Assembly: GCF_004022705.2 (NCBI RefSeq)
Contig: NZ_RZOY02000006.1
Location: 342,943-406,942 of the forward strand
DNA from: Mesorhizobium sp. M2D.F.Ca.ET.226.01.1.1
Lineage (GTDB): Bacteria > Pseudomonadota > Alphaproteobacteria > Rhizobiales > Rhizobiaceae
DNA: 64,000 bases
Reading direction: 5' to 3'
A program made the translations under genes and the position numbers. The notes beneath the pieces were generated by a model. The model ran no database searches. It saw only the letters and a list, made by a program, of their open reading frames with translations, and was not told where the DNA came from. Each line of letters starts with the position of its first letter. The first letter of the stretch is position 1. Positions 44,388-53,073 of the stretch are shown here, in pieces.

Positions 44388-45398
44388 TCAGCGAAATTCG
44401 ACGCCGGACGTCTGCGCCCGCAAGCGCGGATCGTGCGAGCGGATGATCACCGGCCGACCGTCGAGCACCTCGAAACAGCGGGCCAAAGTGTCATCCTCGA
44501 GCCGTCGCATCGCCTCATGCGTGAAGAAGGTCAGATGCGGAAACAGGATCACATTGTCGCGATCGAAAAGCGCGCTCATCGGATGGCCGGACCTCGCCAG
44601 CGGCTCCAGCGAATAGACGTCGAGCCCAGCGCCCGCGATGCGCCCGGCAAGGATCGCTTCAACGAGTGCGGCCTCATCGATCAGCGCGCCGCGCGACACG
44701 TTGACGAGGACGGCCGAAGGCTTCATGCAAGCGAGTTCTTCTTTGCCGATCAGGCCGCGCGTCTCATCGTTCAGAACGCAGTGGATCGAGACGAAGTCGC
44801 AGACCCGCAGCATGCCGTGCAGATCGTCGACCTTCTCGATCCCGGCGGCGTGCATCGTCGCCGCGTCGACGCCGGGATCGAAGCCGAGCACCCGCGCCCG
44901 GAATCCCTGCCCCGCCATGCGCGCCATGCTTCGGCCGATCTTGCCGCAGCCGACCAGGCCGAGCGTCGAGCCTGAAATGTCGCGGCCGAGCCAGCGCTGC
45001 TCCGGCCAGACCCAGCCGTCGCGCGCAACCGCCGCGGTGATCGCCGGCAGCCGTTTCACCAGCCCGATCGTCAGCGCGAAGGCGCCCTCGGCAACCGTCT
45101 CTTCGGCATATTCGGGAACATTGACGACTGGAATGCCGCGCCGCATCGCCGCCTTTATGTCGATGGCATCGATGCCGACGCCGTATTTGACGATGCCCTT
45201 GAGGTGTTGCGCCGCCTCGATGACCCGCGCGGTGATCGGCGTGTAGCACATCAGGATAAGGTCGGCGTCGGCAACCGCCGCCATCAGTTCGGCTTCCGGG
45301 ATGCCGTCCGGCAGCGTCAATAGTTCGACGCCGCGCGCCTTCAGGCCCGCATCGATGCCAGGGCATTCGAGCTCCCTGTCGGTGCGGACAGCTTTCAT
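44388..45398 (-). CDS. D-isomer-specific 2-hydroxyacid dehydrogenase in the phosphonate operon
   Basis: 336-residue NAD-dependent dehydrogenase. Rossmann motif GLVGCGKIGRSMARMA near residue 145; catalytic Arg in NVSRGALID, Glu in LDVYSLEP and His in FPHLTFF. It starts three bases after pbfA, so it belongs to the phosphonate enzyme operon. Not an established AEP-pathway enzyme; it could handle a hydroxy acid or hydroxyphosphonate produced there, or serve an unrelated side reaction. Substrate not predictable from sequence. Confidence 0.78.
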   Translation of the reverse strand: MKAVRTDRELECPGIDAGLKARGVELLTLPDGIPEAELMAAVADADLILMCYTPITARVIEAAQHLKGIVKYGVGIDAIDIKAAMRRGIPVVNVPEYAEETVAEGAFALTIGLVKRLPAITAAVARDGWVWPEQRWLGRDISGSTLGLVGCGKIGRSMARMAGQGFRARVLGFDPGVDAATMHAAGIEKVDDLHGMLRVCDFVSIHCVLNDETRGLIGKEELACMKPSAVLVNVSRGALIDEAALVEAILAGRIAGAGLDVYSLEPLARSGHPMSALFDRDNVILFPHLTFFTHEAMRRLEDDTLARCFEVLDGRPVIIRSHDPRLRAQTSGVEFR

Positions 45399-45401
45399 CG
45401 C

Positions 45402-46748
45402 TCAGGCCGCCAACACGGCGGCTTCGACGATATCGAGCGCGCGGTCGAGATCAGCGCGCGCAATCACCAGCGGCGGCGACAGCGTCAGCACATTGCCCTG
45501 GCTGATCTTGAAGCTCAGCCCTTCGTCGAGGCAGCGGTAATAGATGTTCTCGGCAAGCGCGCACGCCGGCGCGCGGCTGGCCTTGTCCTCGACCATCTCG
45601 ACGCCAAACATCAGCCCCCTGCCCCGGACGTCGCCGACGAAAGGCGAGCGCTGCATAAGGTCGTTCATGCGGGCGAGCGCATAAGCGCCGAGTTCGGCCG
45701 AGCGTTCGACGAGGCCTTCCTCGCGAATGATGGCGATGGTGGTGAGCGCGGCGCGCGCGGTGACCGGGTTCTTCTCATGCGTATAGTGACCGATCGCATA
45801 GTCGCCGGCGACGTCGAGGTCGCGCCGGGCGATCACCGAGGCGATCGGCAGGATGCCGCCGCCGAGCGATTTGCCGAGCACGAGGATGTCGGGCGTCACG
45901 CCGTCATGTTCCGAGGCGAAGAATTTTCCGGTCTTGCCGAGGCCGGTCGGAATCTCGTCGAAGATCAACAACGTGCCATGCCGGTTACAGGCCTCGCGCA
46001 CCGCTTTCCAGAAGCCGGGCGCCGGCACCAGCGGCGTCGCGCGCATCGGCTCGGCGATGAAAGCGGCGAAGTCGCCCTCGCGGCCCAGCACATATGAGAT
46101 CATGCTGGCGCAGGCGCGGGCCGACTCCTCCAGCGAGTTGGTGCCGTACGGACAATTGTGCGGCGCCCAAGGCGCGACATGCTCGGTGCCGGGCAAAAGC
46201 GGCCCGGCAATGCCGGAACGGAACGTCGCCTCGCCGCCGACGCTGGATGCGCCGAAACCGGCGCCGTGGAACGCGTCCCAGAAGGACAGCGTCTTGAACC
46301 GGCCGGTCGCCGCGCGCGCCAATTTCAGCGACACCTCGATCGCGTCGGAGCCGCCGGTCGTGAACAGCACCTTGCCAAGGTCGCCCGGCGCCAGCGCGCC
46401 CAGCGTCTCGGCCAATTCCACCGCCGGCTCGCAGGTGAAACGGCGCGGCGCGAACGGCAGTTCGTCCATCTGCCTGGCGATGGCTTCCTTGAGGCGCGGA
46501 TGGCCGTAGCCGATATGGTGGACGCTGTTGCCGTGGAAATCCATGTAACGGCGTCCGGCGGTGTCCTCGATCCAGATGCCTTCCGCCTTGGCGATGGCCG
46601 AGACGCAGGGGCTGGACAGGCTCTGGTGGAGGAAGGCATCGGCGTCGCGCCGCAGAAGTTCCTGCGACGGCGCATGGCTCTGCTTGACGCTCCATTCCTG
46701 TCGTGCCGCCGCCTTGTTGGATTCGCCTTCGGTATGGACGAGCGTCAT
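45402..46748 (-). CDS. pbfA: (R)-1-hydroxy-2-aminoethylphosphonate ammonia-lyase (PbfA type)
   Basis: PLP protein of the class III aminotransferase fold, 448 residues, PLP lysine Lys293 in LVLGKSLGGG and cofactor aspartate in LLIFDEIPTGLGKTG. In the phosphonate context it matches PbfA, which removes ammonia from (R)-1-hydroxy-2-aminoethylphosphonate to give phosphonoacetaldehyde, widening the PhnW route. The segment DFHGNSVHHIGYGHP and the APHNCPYG motif set it apart from ordinary transaminases. ATG overlaps the flavoprotein stop by four bases. An aminotransferase on an AEP analogue is the alternative. Confidence 0.82.
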   Translation of the reverse strand: MTLVHTEGESNKAAARQEWSVKQSHAPSQELLRRDADAFLHQSLSSPCVSAIAKAEGIWIEDTAGRRYMDFHGNSVHHIGYGHPRLKEAIARQMDELPFAPRRFTCEPAVELAETLGALAPGDLGKVLFTTGGSDAIEVSLKLARAATGRFKTLSFWDAFHGAGFGASSVGGEATFRSGIAGPLLPGTEHVAPWAPHNCPYGTNSLEESARACASMISYVLGREGDFAAFIAEPMRATPLVPAPGFWKAVREACNRHGTLLIFDEIPTGLGKTGKFFASEHDGVTPDILVLGKSLGGGILPIASVIARRDLDVAGDYAIGHYTHEKNPVTARAALTTIAIIREEGLVERSAELGAYALARMNDLMQRSPFVGDVRGRGLMFGVEMVEDKASRAPACALAENIYYRCLDEGLSFKISQGNVLTLSPPLVIARADLDRALDIVEAAVLAA

Positions 46749-47863
46749 TGGCCGAACAACTCCGTTATGGTCTCTTCGCCGAGCCCGAAGCCGGTGCTGG
46801 CGCCGGTGCCGCTGGTGACGATCACCAGCCGCACGTCGTCATGCGGCGCATCGCGCATGACCGCATTCTTCGCCGAGGCGTAGCTGCCGGTCCAACGCGC
46901 CAGAACGTCCGGCACCTTTCCGAACAATGTCCTGAACTCATCGAGGATCATCTGGTCGACGGCCTCCGATCCGAATGGATCGAGCGACAGCCCGTAATGG
47001 TGGGAATCGCCGACGACGAGCGAACCGTCGGCGCTCTGCACGACGATCAGGTGAACGCCATTGGCCAGCGCCGCCCCGCGCTCCTCGCTCAATTTCTCCC
47101 GCAGCGCACCGGCCTCGGGCAGAGCGGCGAAGCCGATGTAGCGCAGGAGGCTGAGATCGGACATCAGCGCCGACTGAAGCTTGAAACCGGGGTCGGCCAG
47201 CCGCAGCATCTGCAGCTTGCAGCGCTGCACGCCGTGCTTCGCGATCAGCTTCGGATAAAGCGAAGAGAAATCGTCGCCGGGACAGACGACGACCTTTTGA
47301 GCATGAACACGCCCCGCGCTGGTTTCGACGAAAGGCGGCGCGATCTCGGTAGCCGAGATGCCGGTGCGGAAGACCACGCCATGCTTCTGCGCCAGGAACA
47401 ACGCCAGCCGCGGCAGCACCTCGCGCGATTCCACACGCAATTCGAACAGGCTGTAGAGGCCACCGATGATCGCCGTCTCATCGAGGCCGGGTTGCTGCGC
47501 GGCTGCTTCCCGCGCCGTCAGCAGCCTGCACTCGGTGCCATGCTCGCCAGCCTTGAAGGTCTCGAGCAAGGCAAGTGCTTCCGGCCGCTGCGCCGCGATC
47601 AGCTTGCCGCGATGCAGGATATCCAGCCGCGCCTCCTGCGCCAGCTCAAGCCAGATTTCGCGGCTGCGTTCCGCCAGGCGGCGCGACGGCCCCGGCTCCT
47701 GCCCGGTGACAACGACGAGGCCGAAATTGCGCATCGAAGCGCCGTTGGCTTTCTGGTCGCGGTCGATGACGACGACGCGCAACCCGCGTCGCGCCGCTGC
47801 CAAGGCATGAGCCAGCCCGATTATGCCGGAGCCGACGACGGCAAGGTCGAAACTGTCTTTCAC
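46745..47863 (-). CDS. FAD-dependent oxidoreductase of phosphonate clusters (TIGR03364-like)
   Basis: 372-residue DAO-fold flavoprotein, FAD motif VVGSGIIGLAHALAAARRG from residue 8 and C-terminal SGTGASTGFGLGEE. A GTG start (MKDSFDLAVVG) is chosen because the protein's FAD motif begins right after it; the open frame upstream is antisense or out of context. This type sits in AEP loci and is thought to oxidise AEP or its N-methyl/hydroxy analogues to phosphonoacetaldehyde. Gap of five bases after phnY; overlaps pbfA. Confidence 0.78.
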   Translation of the reverse strand: MKDSFDLAVVGSGIIGLAHALAAARRGLRVVVIDRDQKANGASMRNFGLVVVTGQEPGPSRRLAERSREIWLELAQEARLDILHRGKLIAAQRPEALALLETFKAGEHGTECRLLTAREAAAQQPGLDETAIIGGLYSLFELRVESREVLPRLALFLAQKHGVVFRTGISATEIAPPFVETSAGRVHAQKVVVCPGDDFSSLYPKLIAKHGVQRCKLQMLRLADPGFKLQSALMSDLSLLRYIGFAALPEAGALREKLSEERGAALANGVHLIVVQSADGSLVVGDSHHYGLSLDPFGSEAVDQMILDEFRTLFGKVPDVLARWTGSYASAKNAVMRDAPHDDVRLVIVTSGTGASTGFGLGEETITELFGQ

Positions 47864-47868
47864 GGCAG

Positions 47869-49323
47869 TTACCAAGGCAGGGAGAAGGTCTTGACGTTGG
47901 TGTAGCTCTTCATCGCCTCGATGACGCCTTCCTTGTAGCCGTTGCCGGAATCCTTGATACCGCCGAAGGGGCTCATCTCGATGCGGTATCCCGGCACTTC
48001 CCAAACGTTGACGGTGCCGACCTTCAGGCCGGTGATGTATTTCTGCATGCGGCGGAAATCGTTGGTGCAGACGCCCGACGACAGGCCGAAAGCCGTCGAG
48101 TTCGACAGCTTAATCAGCGCCTCGTCATCGTCAGGCGCGCGCACGATCGGCACGATCGGCCCGAAGGTCTCCTCCATCACCAGCTCAGACTGGTGCGGCA
48201 CGCGGTCGACGACGATCGGCGGCAGCAGCGCCCCCTTGCGGCCGGGATCGTAGAGCACCTCGGCGCCCTGCTCGGCCGCCATGCAAACGCGCTTCTCGAA
48301 CAGCGCTGCCGCCTTTTCATGCACCACGGTGCCGAGCTGCGTTGCCGGGTCGCGCGGATCGCCGAATTTGATGGCCTTGGCCCGTTCCAGCACCATCGAC
48401 ACGAAGCGGTCTGCGACCTTCTCCTGCACCAGGATGCGCTTGACTGCCGTGCAGCGCTGGCCGGAATTCTTGGTGGCACCCGCCACGGCGAGATCGGCGG
48501 CCTTCGCAAGGTCCTCGTCCGACAGATCGTTGAGCACGATCAGCGGATCGTTGCCGCCGAGCTCCAGCACCTGGCGTTTGTAGCCGGCCTTCGACGCGAT
48601 CATCTTGCCGACCGGCACGCCGCCGGTGAAGGTGATGAGATCGATGTTGGGATTGGTGATCATCTCGTCGCCGATATCGGCCGGCCATCCGGTGACCACC
48701 GAGAACATCTCCGGCGGCAGCCCAGCCTCGTAGAGGATGTCGGCCAGCATCAGCGCGGTGATCGGTGTCAGTTCCGTCGGCTTGACCACCACGCAATTGT
48801 TGGTGGCGATCGCCGGCGCGACTTTATGCGAGACCATATTGAGCGGATGGTTGAAGGGCGTGATCGCCGAGATCGCGCTAAGCGGCTCGCGGATGGTGAA
48901 GATTTTGCGCTGCTTGCCATGCGGGGTGAGATCGCAGGAAAAGATCTGCCCGTCGTCCTGGATGGCCAGCTGACCGCTGAGCGTAAAAACGTCGAAGGCG
49001 CGGCCGACTTCGTAGAGCGAATCCTGCTTGGAGATGCCGAGCTCCAGCGTGATGAGATCCGACAGCTCGTCCTTGCGCGCATTGAGCAGCTCGGCGGTCC
49101 TGAGCAGGATCTTCTGCCGCTCGTAGCGCGTCAGCTTCGGCTGGTAGGCGGCGGCGATCTCGAAGGCGCGCTTGGCATGCTCAGCCCGGCCCGCCGGCAC
49201 GGTGCCGATGACGGTATCGTTCCAGGGGAAACGCACTTCCAGCCTGTGCTCGGCGTCGACCTTCTCGCCGGCAATGCGCATCGGCTCGTGGCGGACTTTG
49301 ATGGCGGGATCGAGTTGGGTCAT
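47869..49323 (-). CDS. phnY: phosphonoacetaldehyde dehydrogenase
   Basis: NAD-dependent aldehyde dehydrogenase of 484 residues oxidising phosphonoacetaldehyde to phosphonoacetate. Catalytic Cys291 in [11 protein letters not shown] has the same number as in S. meliloti PhnY; the ELGGNDP motif holds the general-base region. Followed by the flavoprotein; preceded by a 241-base gap of rhizobial repeats that separates it from phnA. With PhnW and PhnA it makes the hydrolytic AEP pathway complete. Confidence 0.94.
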   Translation of the reverse strand: MTQLDPAIKVRHEPMRIAGEKVDAEHRLEVRFPWNDTVIGTVPAGRAEHAKRAFEIAAAYQPKLTRYERQKILLRTAELLNARKDELSDLITLELGISKQDSLYEVGRAFDVFTLSGQLAIQDDGQIFSCDLTPHGKQRKIFTIREPLSAISAITPFNHPLNMVSHKVAPAIATNNCVVVKPTELTPITALMLADILYEAGLPPEMFSVVTGWPADIGDEMITNPNIDLITFTGGVPVGKMIASKAGYKRQVLELGGNDPLIVLNDLSDEDLAKAADLAVAGATKNSGQRCTAVKRILVQEKVADRFVSMVLERAKAIKFGDPRDPATQLGTVVHEKAAALFEKRVCMAAEQGAEVLYDPGRKGALLPPIVVDRVPHQSELVMEETFGPIVPIVRAPDDDEALIKLSNSTAFGLSSGVCTNDFRRMQKYITGLKVGTVNVWEVPGYRIEMSPFGGIKDSGNGYKEGVIEAMKSYTNVKTFSLPW

Positions 49324-49358
49324 GGGGTTTGGTTCCAGTCTTGCATGCGTCGCGGGGC

Positions 49359-49552
49359 CGACCCCCACTCCGGCCCTGGGGGCCACCTCTCCCCCGATCG
49401 ACGGGGGAGAGGAAATCAGGTCAGCGCCCTACTGCTCCAATCCAAAAGCGCTGCACTTCAAGCCAAGGCACGGTGGAGCAGTCTGGGCGCCTTTCTTCTC
49501 CCCCCTCGATCGGGGGAGAGGTGCCGGGCGAAGCCCGGCGGAGTGGGGGTCG
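49359..49552. repeat. large composite inverted repeat between phnA and phnY
   Basis: Outer arms CGACCCCCACTCCG (49359-49372) and CGGAGTGGGGGTCG (49539-49552) are perfect 14-base complements. Inside, CCTCTCCCCC (49386-49395) pairs with GGGGGAGAGG (49403-49412), and a second CTCCCCC...GGGGGAG hairpin lies at about 49498-49520. These look like two oppositely oriented copies of a common rhizobial element inside the phosphonate operon. Confidence 0.8.
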
Positions 49553-49564
49553 ACAGCGCCCAAC

Positions 49565-50821
49565 CTATGCCTGCGCCGCCGCCATCGTCGCATAGAAGAA
49601 CGCATCGAAATTCCGCAGCACAGGCTCGTTCGGCAGGTCCGCCAGCACGCGGTTGACAATGAAGGGCACCTCCTGCTCGGTCAGCCCGCCGTGTGAGCGC
49701 AGCGGCTCGTCGAGTGCCGCCAGATTATGCCGGTGTTCCGACGTGCCGATTGTCTTGTTCTCGCCCGAGATCAGGATGATGTCGCCCATGCGGTCCTCGG
49801 GCAGTTCGAACCGCGCGGAGCCCTCCTCGCGGCCGAGCACCAGGATAATGCCCTCGACTTTCCTAAGCTTCGCCATGATCGCCTCCCGATCCGCGCCCTT
49901 CGGCAGATAGGCGGTGGCGAAGGAACCCAGCGCGCCGTGATGCACCACATAGGGATCAGTGATCGGCAGGATCACCCTGGCCGCGTCCTTACCCAGCCAT
50001 TCGTCGAGAAGATCCTGGACATAGACGACATTGGGCGAGCCGTCGGCATGATGCTTCGGCTTCATGCCATGATCGGCGGTGACGACGATCGCCGCGCCCT
50101 GAGCATCCAACTCGACAAGGTACTTGTCGAACATCTCGTAGAAGGCATTGGCCTGGGGCACCCCCGGCGCATATTTGTGCTGCACATAGTCGGTGGTGGT
50201 GAGATACATCACGTCCGGCCGGAATTCCTTCAGCAGTTGCACGCCGGCAGCGAAAACGAATTCCGAAAGTTCCGCGGAATAGACCTCGGGCACGGCCAGG
50301 CCGAAATGCTTGGAGGCATTGTCGATCCCGTGTTCGGCTTTCGTCGTGGTGTCGGACCTCTCGGCCGAGAAGCACATCGCCCTGCCGTCGTCGAACTTCA
50401 GCCCCTTGCCGAGCAGCGCCCTGAGCTTGTCCTTGGCCGTCACCACCGCCACCTTGGCGCCTGCATCGCAGAAAGCCTGGAAGATCGTCGGCGCGCGCAG
50501 GAACTTCGGGTCGTTCATCATCACCTCCTCGCCCGTTTCCGGGTTGTAGAGGTAGTTGCCGCAGATGCCGTGCACAGCGGGCGGCCGGCCGGTGGCGATC
50601 GACAGATTGTTCGGGTTGGTGAAGCTCGGGATCACCGAATGGGCAAAGCGCACCGTGCCCTTCTTTTTGATCCTTTCCAGCGCCGGCATCAGCCCGGCCT
50701 CGATCGCCTCATCGAGATAGGCCGGCTCGCAGCCATCGAGGCAGATGGCGATCGCCGGCACCCGCGGCCAGGCATAGGAGCGGCCATTGGCCGTGACGTT
50801 GACGGGAGACATCTGGTTCAT
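49565..50821 (-). CDS. phnA: phosphonoacetate hydrolase
   Basis: Alkaline-phosphatase-superfamily zinc enzyme, 418 residues, cleaving phosphonoacetate to acetate and phosphate. Nucleophile Thr68 in IPSFTNPNN and metal Asp29 in ICLDGCEP carry the same numbers as in the S. meliloti enzyme; further ligands lie in VTADHGMKPKHH and SHGGLTEQEVP. It follows phnW by 20 bases. Releases usable phosphate, the endpoint of the route. Confidence 0.95.
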   Translation of the reverse strand: MNQMSPVNVTANGRSYAWPRVPAIAICLDGCEPAYLDEAIEAGLMPALERIKKKGTVRFAHSVIPSFTNPNNLSIATGRPPAVHGICGNYLYNPETGEEVMMNDPKFLRAPTIFQAFCDAGAKVAVVTAKDKLRALLGKGLKFDDGRAMCFSAERSDTTTKAEHGIDNASKHFGLAVPEVYSAELSEFVFAAGVQLLKEFRPDVMYLTTTDYVQHKYAPGVPQANAFYEMFDKYLVELDAQGAAIVVTADHGMKPKHHADGSPNVVYVQDLLDEWLGKDAARVILPITDPYVVHHGALGSFATAYLPKGADREAIMAKLRKVEGIILVLGREEGSARFELPEDRMGDIILISGENKTIGTSEHRHNLAALDEPLRSHGGLTEQEVPFIVNRVLADLPNEPVLRNFDAFFYATMAAAQA

Positions 50822-50841
50822 GGAAACCTCAAAGATCGTGT

Positions 50842-52044
50842 TCAGGCGGCAAGCTTGGCGCGCTCGGCGATTGCGGCGGGGGACGGTGCGGCGGTCTCGA
50901 CGCCCAATTCCTTCAGCGACTGCGCTGCTGCTTCGACCACGCGGCGCATGACGTGCTCGTCCATCTGGCCGATGCAGCCGATGCGGAAGGAGTCCACGAC
51001 CGTCAGCTTGCCCGGATAGATGATGAAGCCCTTGTCCTTCATCAGCTCGTAGAAGCGGTCGAAGGCGAAGTTCGGGTGCGCCGGATTGAAGAAGGTGACG
51101 ATGATCGGCGACAGCCAGCGATCCTTAAGCAGCGTCTCGAAGCCAAGCTCGCGCATGCCGGCGACCATGATGTCGCGGTTGAGCGTGTAGCGCGCGCCGC
51201 GCCCAGCGACGCCGCCTTCCGCCTCGTGCAGGCGCAGCGCTTCGAGGAAGGCCGCGACGACATGCGTCGGCGGCGTGTAGCGCCACTGTCCCGTCTTGTT
51301 CATATGCGCCCACTGCGCATGGACATCGAGCGACAGCGAATGGCTGCGGCCCTTGGCGGCTTCGAGTTCGCTCTTGCGGGCGATGACGAAACCGAAGCCC
51401 GGTACGCCCTCGATGCATTTGTTGGCCGACGACACCATCGCCTCGTAGCGGATGTCGTTGACATTGAGCGGGATGGCGCCGAAGGCGCTCATGGAATCGA
51501 CCAGCAGCTTGCGGCCATTGGCATAGACGGCTTCCGAAATCTCGGCGACCGGATTGAGGATGCCGGAACTGGTCTCGCAATGGATGGCGATCACATGCGT
51601 GATCGCCGCATCCGCCTTCAGCGCCGCCGCCACCTCGTCGCCGCGCGGCGGCAGGTAGTCCCCCTTGTCGATCAGCGTGTAGGCGCGGCCGATATACTGC
51701 ATCGTCTGCGCGGCGCGCAGGCCGTAGGCGCCGTTGGCCAGCACCAGCACCTTGCCGTCCTTCGGCACGAAGGAGCCGAGCATGGCCTCGACGCAGAAGG
51801 AACCGCTGCCTTGCATCGGCACGCAGTCGAATTCGTCTCTGGCGTCGCCGGTGAGCGCCAGCAGGCGGCGACGCAGATCGGCCGTCATGGCGCGGAAATC
51901 GCCATCCCAGGAGCCCCAGTCGCGCAGCATCGCCTGCTTGACGGCGTAGGAGGTGGTGAGCGGGCCAGGCGTCAGCAGATAGGGTTCGCCCAGCGCCGGC
52001 GCATCCAGCGGCTTTGTTGCCGCAAATTTCGTCTCAGCGCGCAT
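50842..52044 (-). CDS. phnW: 2-aminoethylphosphonate--pyruvate transaminase
   Basis: PLP class V aminotransferase, 400 residues, turning 2-aminoethylphosphonate plus pyruvate into phosphonoacetaldehyde and alanine. PLP lysine Lys209 in [15 protein letters not shown]; start segment [20 protein letters not shown] is diagnostic. Start at MRAETKF with GGGAGG just upstream, rather than the ATG 27 bases earlier. First gene of the enzyme operon, divergent from a LysR regulator. Confidence 0.94.
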   Translation of the reverse strand: MRAETKFAATKPLDAPALGEPYLLTPGPLTTSYAVKQAMLRDWGSWDGDFRAMTADLRRRLLALTGDARDEFDCVPMQGSGSFCVEAMLGSFVPKDGKVLVLANGAYGLRAAQTMQYIGRAYTLIDKGDYLPPRGDEVAAALKADAAITHVIAIHCETSSGILNPVAEISEAVYANGRKLLVDSMSAFGAIPLNVNDIRYEAMVSSANKCIEGVPGFGFVIARKSELEAAKGRSHSLSLDVHAQWAHMNKTGQWRYTPPTHVVAAFLEALRLHEAEGGVAGRGARYTLNRDIMVAGMRELGFETLLKDRWLSPIIVTFFNPAHPNFAFDRFYELMKDKGFIIYPGKLTVVDSFRIGCIGQMDEHVMRRVVEAAAQSLKELGVETAAPSPAAIAERAKLAA

Positions 52045-52112
52045 GCCGCCCTCCCACTTCGATCCTGTCATTGGAATATGACACGCATTCTCGGTGGGGA
52101 TGACATATTTGT

Positions 52113-52151
52113 AAAATCGTTATTTTGTATTGATGTATCGATCTGATCGAT
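52113..52151. promoter_or_regulatory. palindromes in phnW/lysR divergent promoter
   Basis: AAAAT-CGTT-ATTTT (52113-52126) and ATCGATC-T-GATCGAT (52137-52151, seven-base perfect arms) in the 144-base region between phnW and the LysR gene. Typical positions for LysR-type activation and recognition sites. Confidence 0.55.
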
Positions 52152-52188
52152 GCTACGACCTCAGACCATAAGCGCCGCCAGGGGAGCC

Positions 52189-53064
52189 ATGCGAATGCGC
52201 TATGTCCAGCTCAGGGCCTTTCACCAGGTCGCCATCTCTGGCGGTTTTTCACGCGCTGCCGAAGCGCTGTTCCTGACCCAGCCGGCGATTTCGGATCAGG
52301 TGCGCAAGCTTGAGGAAGAATACGACGTGCTTCTGTTCAACCGGAACAAGAAGCAGGTCACGCTGACCAGCCAGGGCCAGAGGCTGCTCGAGATCACCCA
52401 CCGCATGTTCGAGACCGAACAACAGGCGCTGGAGCTGCTGACGGAATCGCGCGCGCTGCGCGCCGGCACGTTGCGCATCGTCGCCGACGCGGCGCACCAC
52501 CTTCTGCACATCCTTGGCGCCTTTCGCGCCCGTTATCCCGGCGTCCAGGTTTCGCTGCGCTCCGGCAACACCGAAACCGTGATCAGCAGCCTTTACAGCT
52601 ATGATGCCGACATCGGCGTGCTGCCCGAAGTGCCGATAGGCCGCGATTTCGAAATGCTGAAGCTCAACTCCACGCCGATCATCGCTTTCGTCTCTGCCGA
52701 CCATCCACTGTCGGGCAAGAAATCGCTGACGCTGGAGCAATTGGCACAGGAGCCTCTGGTGATGCGCGAGCGCGGCTCCAAGACGCGCAAGAAGCTGGAG
52801 GACCTTGCCGCGGCCTCCGGCATCGAGCTCAAGCCCGCGATCGAGGCCGAAGGGCGCGAAGCGGTGCGCGAGATCGTCGCCTCCGGCGCCGGCGTCGGCT
52901 TCGTCTCGGCGGCCGAGTTCGGTCACGATTCGCGGTTGGCTGAGATCGCGATCGATGCCCCCGAGACGTTGATGGACGAAGCGCTGATCTGCCTGCGCGA
53001 ACGCAGCGGCGGCAAGCTGGTGCGCGCCTTCCTCGACATGGCCCGTTCTATGTCGGGGGATTGA
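52189..53064 (+). CDS. LysR-type regulator of the phosphonate operon
   Basis: 291 residues; N-terminal winged helix-turn-helix (ISGGFSRAAEALFLTQPAIS) and a PBP-like effector domain. Start at MRMRYVQLR, after AGGGGA; the open frame extends 13 codons upstream without a ribosome site. Divergent from phnW, so it most likely senses a phosphonate or pathway intermediate and activates the operon. The inducer is not known from sequence. Confidence 0.87.
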   Translation: MRMRYVQLRAFHQVAISGGFSRAAEALFLTQPAISDQVRKLEEEYDVLLFNRNKKQVTLTSQGQRLLEITHRMFETEQQALELLTESRALRAGTLRIVADAAHHLLHILGAFRARYPGVQVSLRSGNTETVISSLYSYDADIGVLPEVPIGRDFEMLKLNSTPIIAFVSADHPLSGKKSLTLEQLAQEPLVMRERGSKTRKKLEDLAAASGIELKPAIEAEGREAVREIVASGAGVGFVSAAEFGHDSRLAEIAIDAPETLMDEALICLRERSGGKLVRAFLDMARSMSGD

Positions 53065-53073
53065 CCCTCTGCC

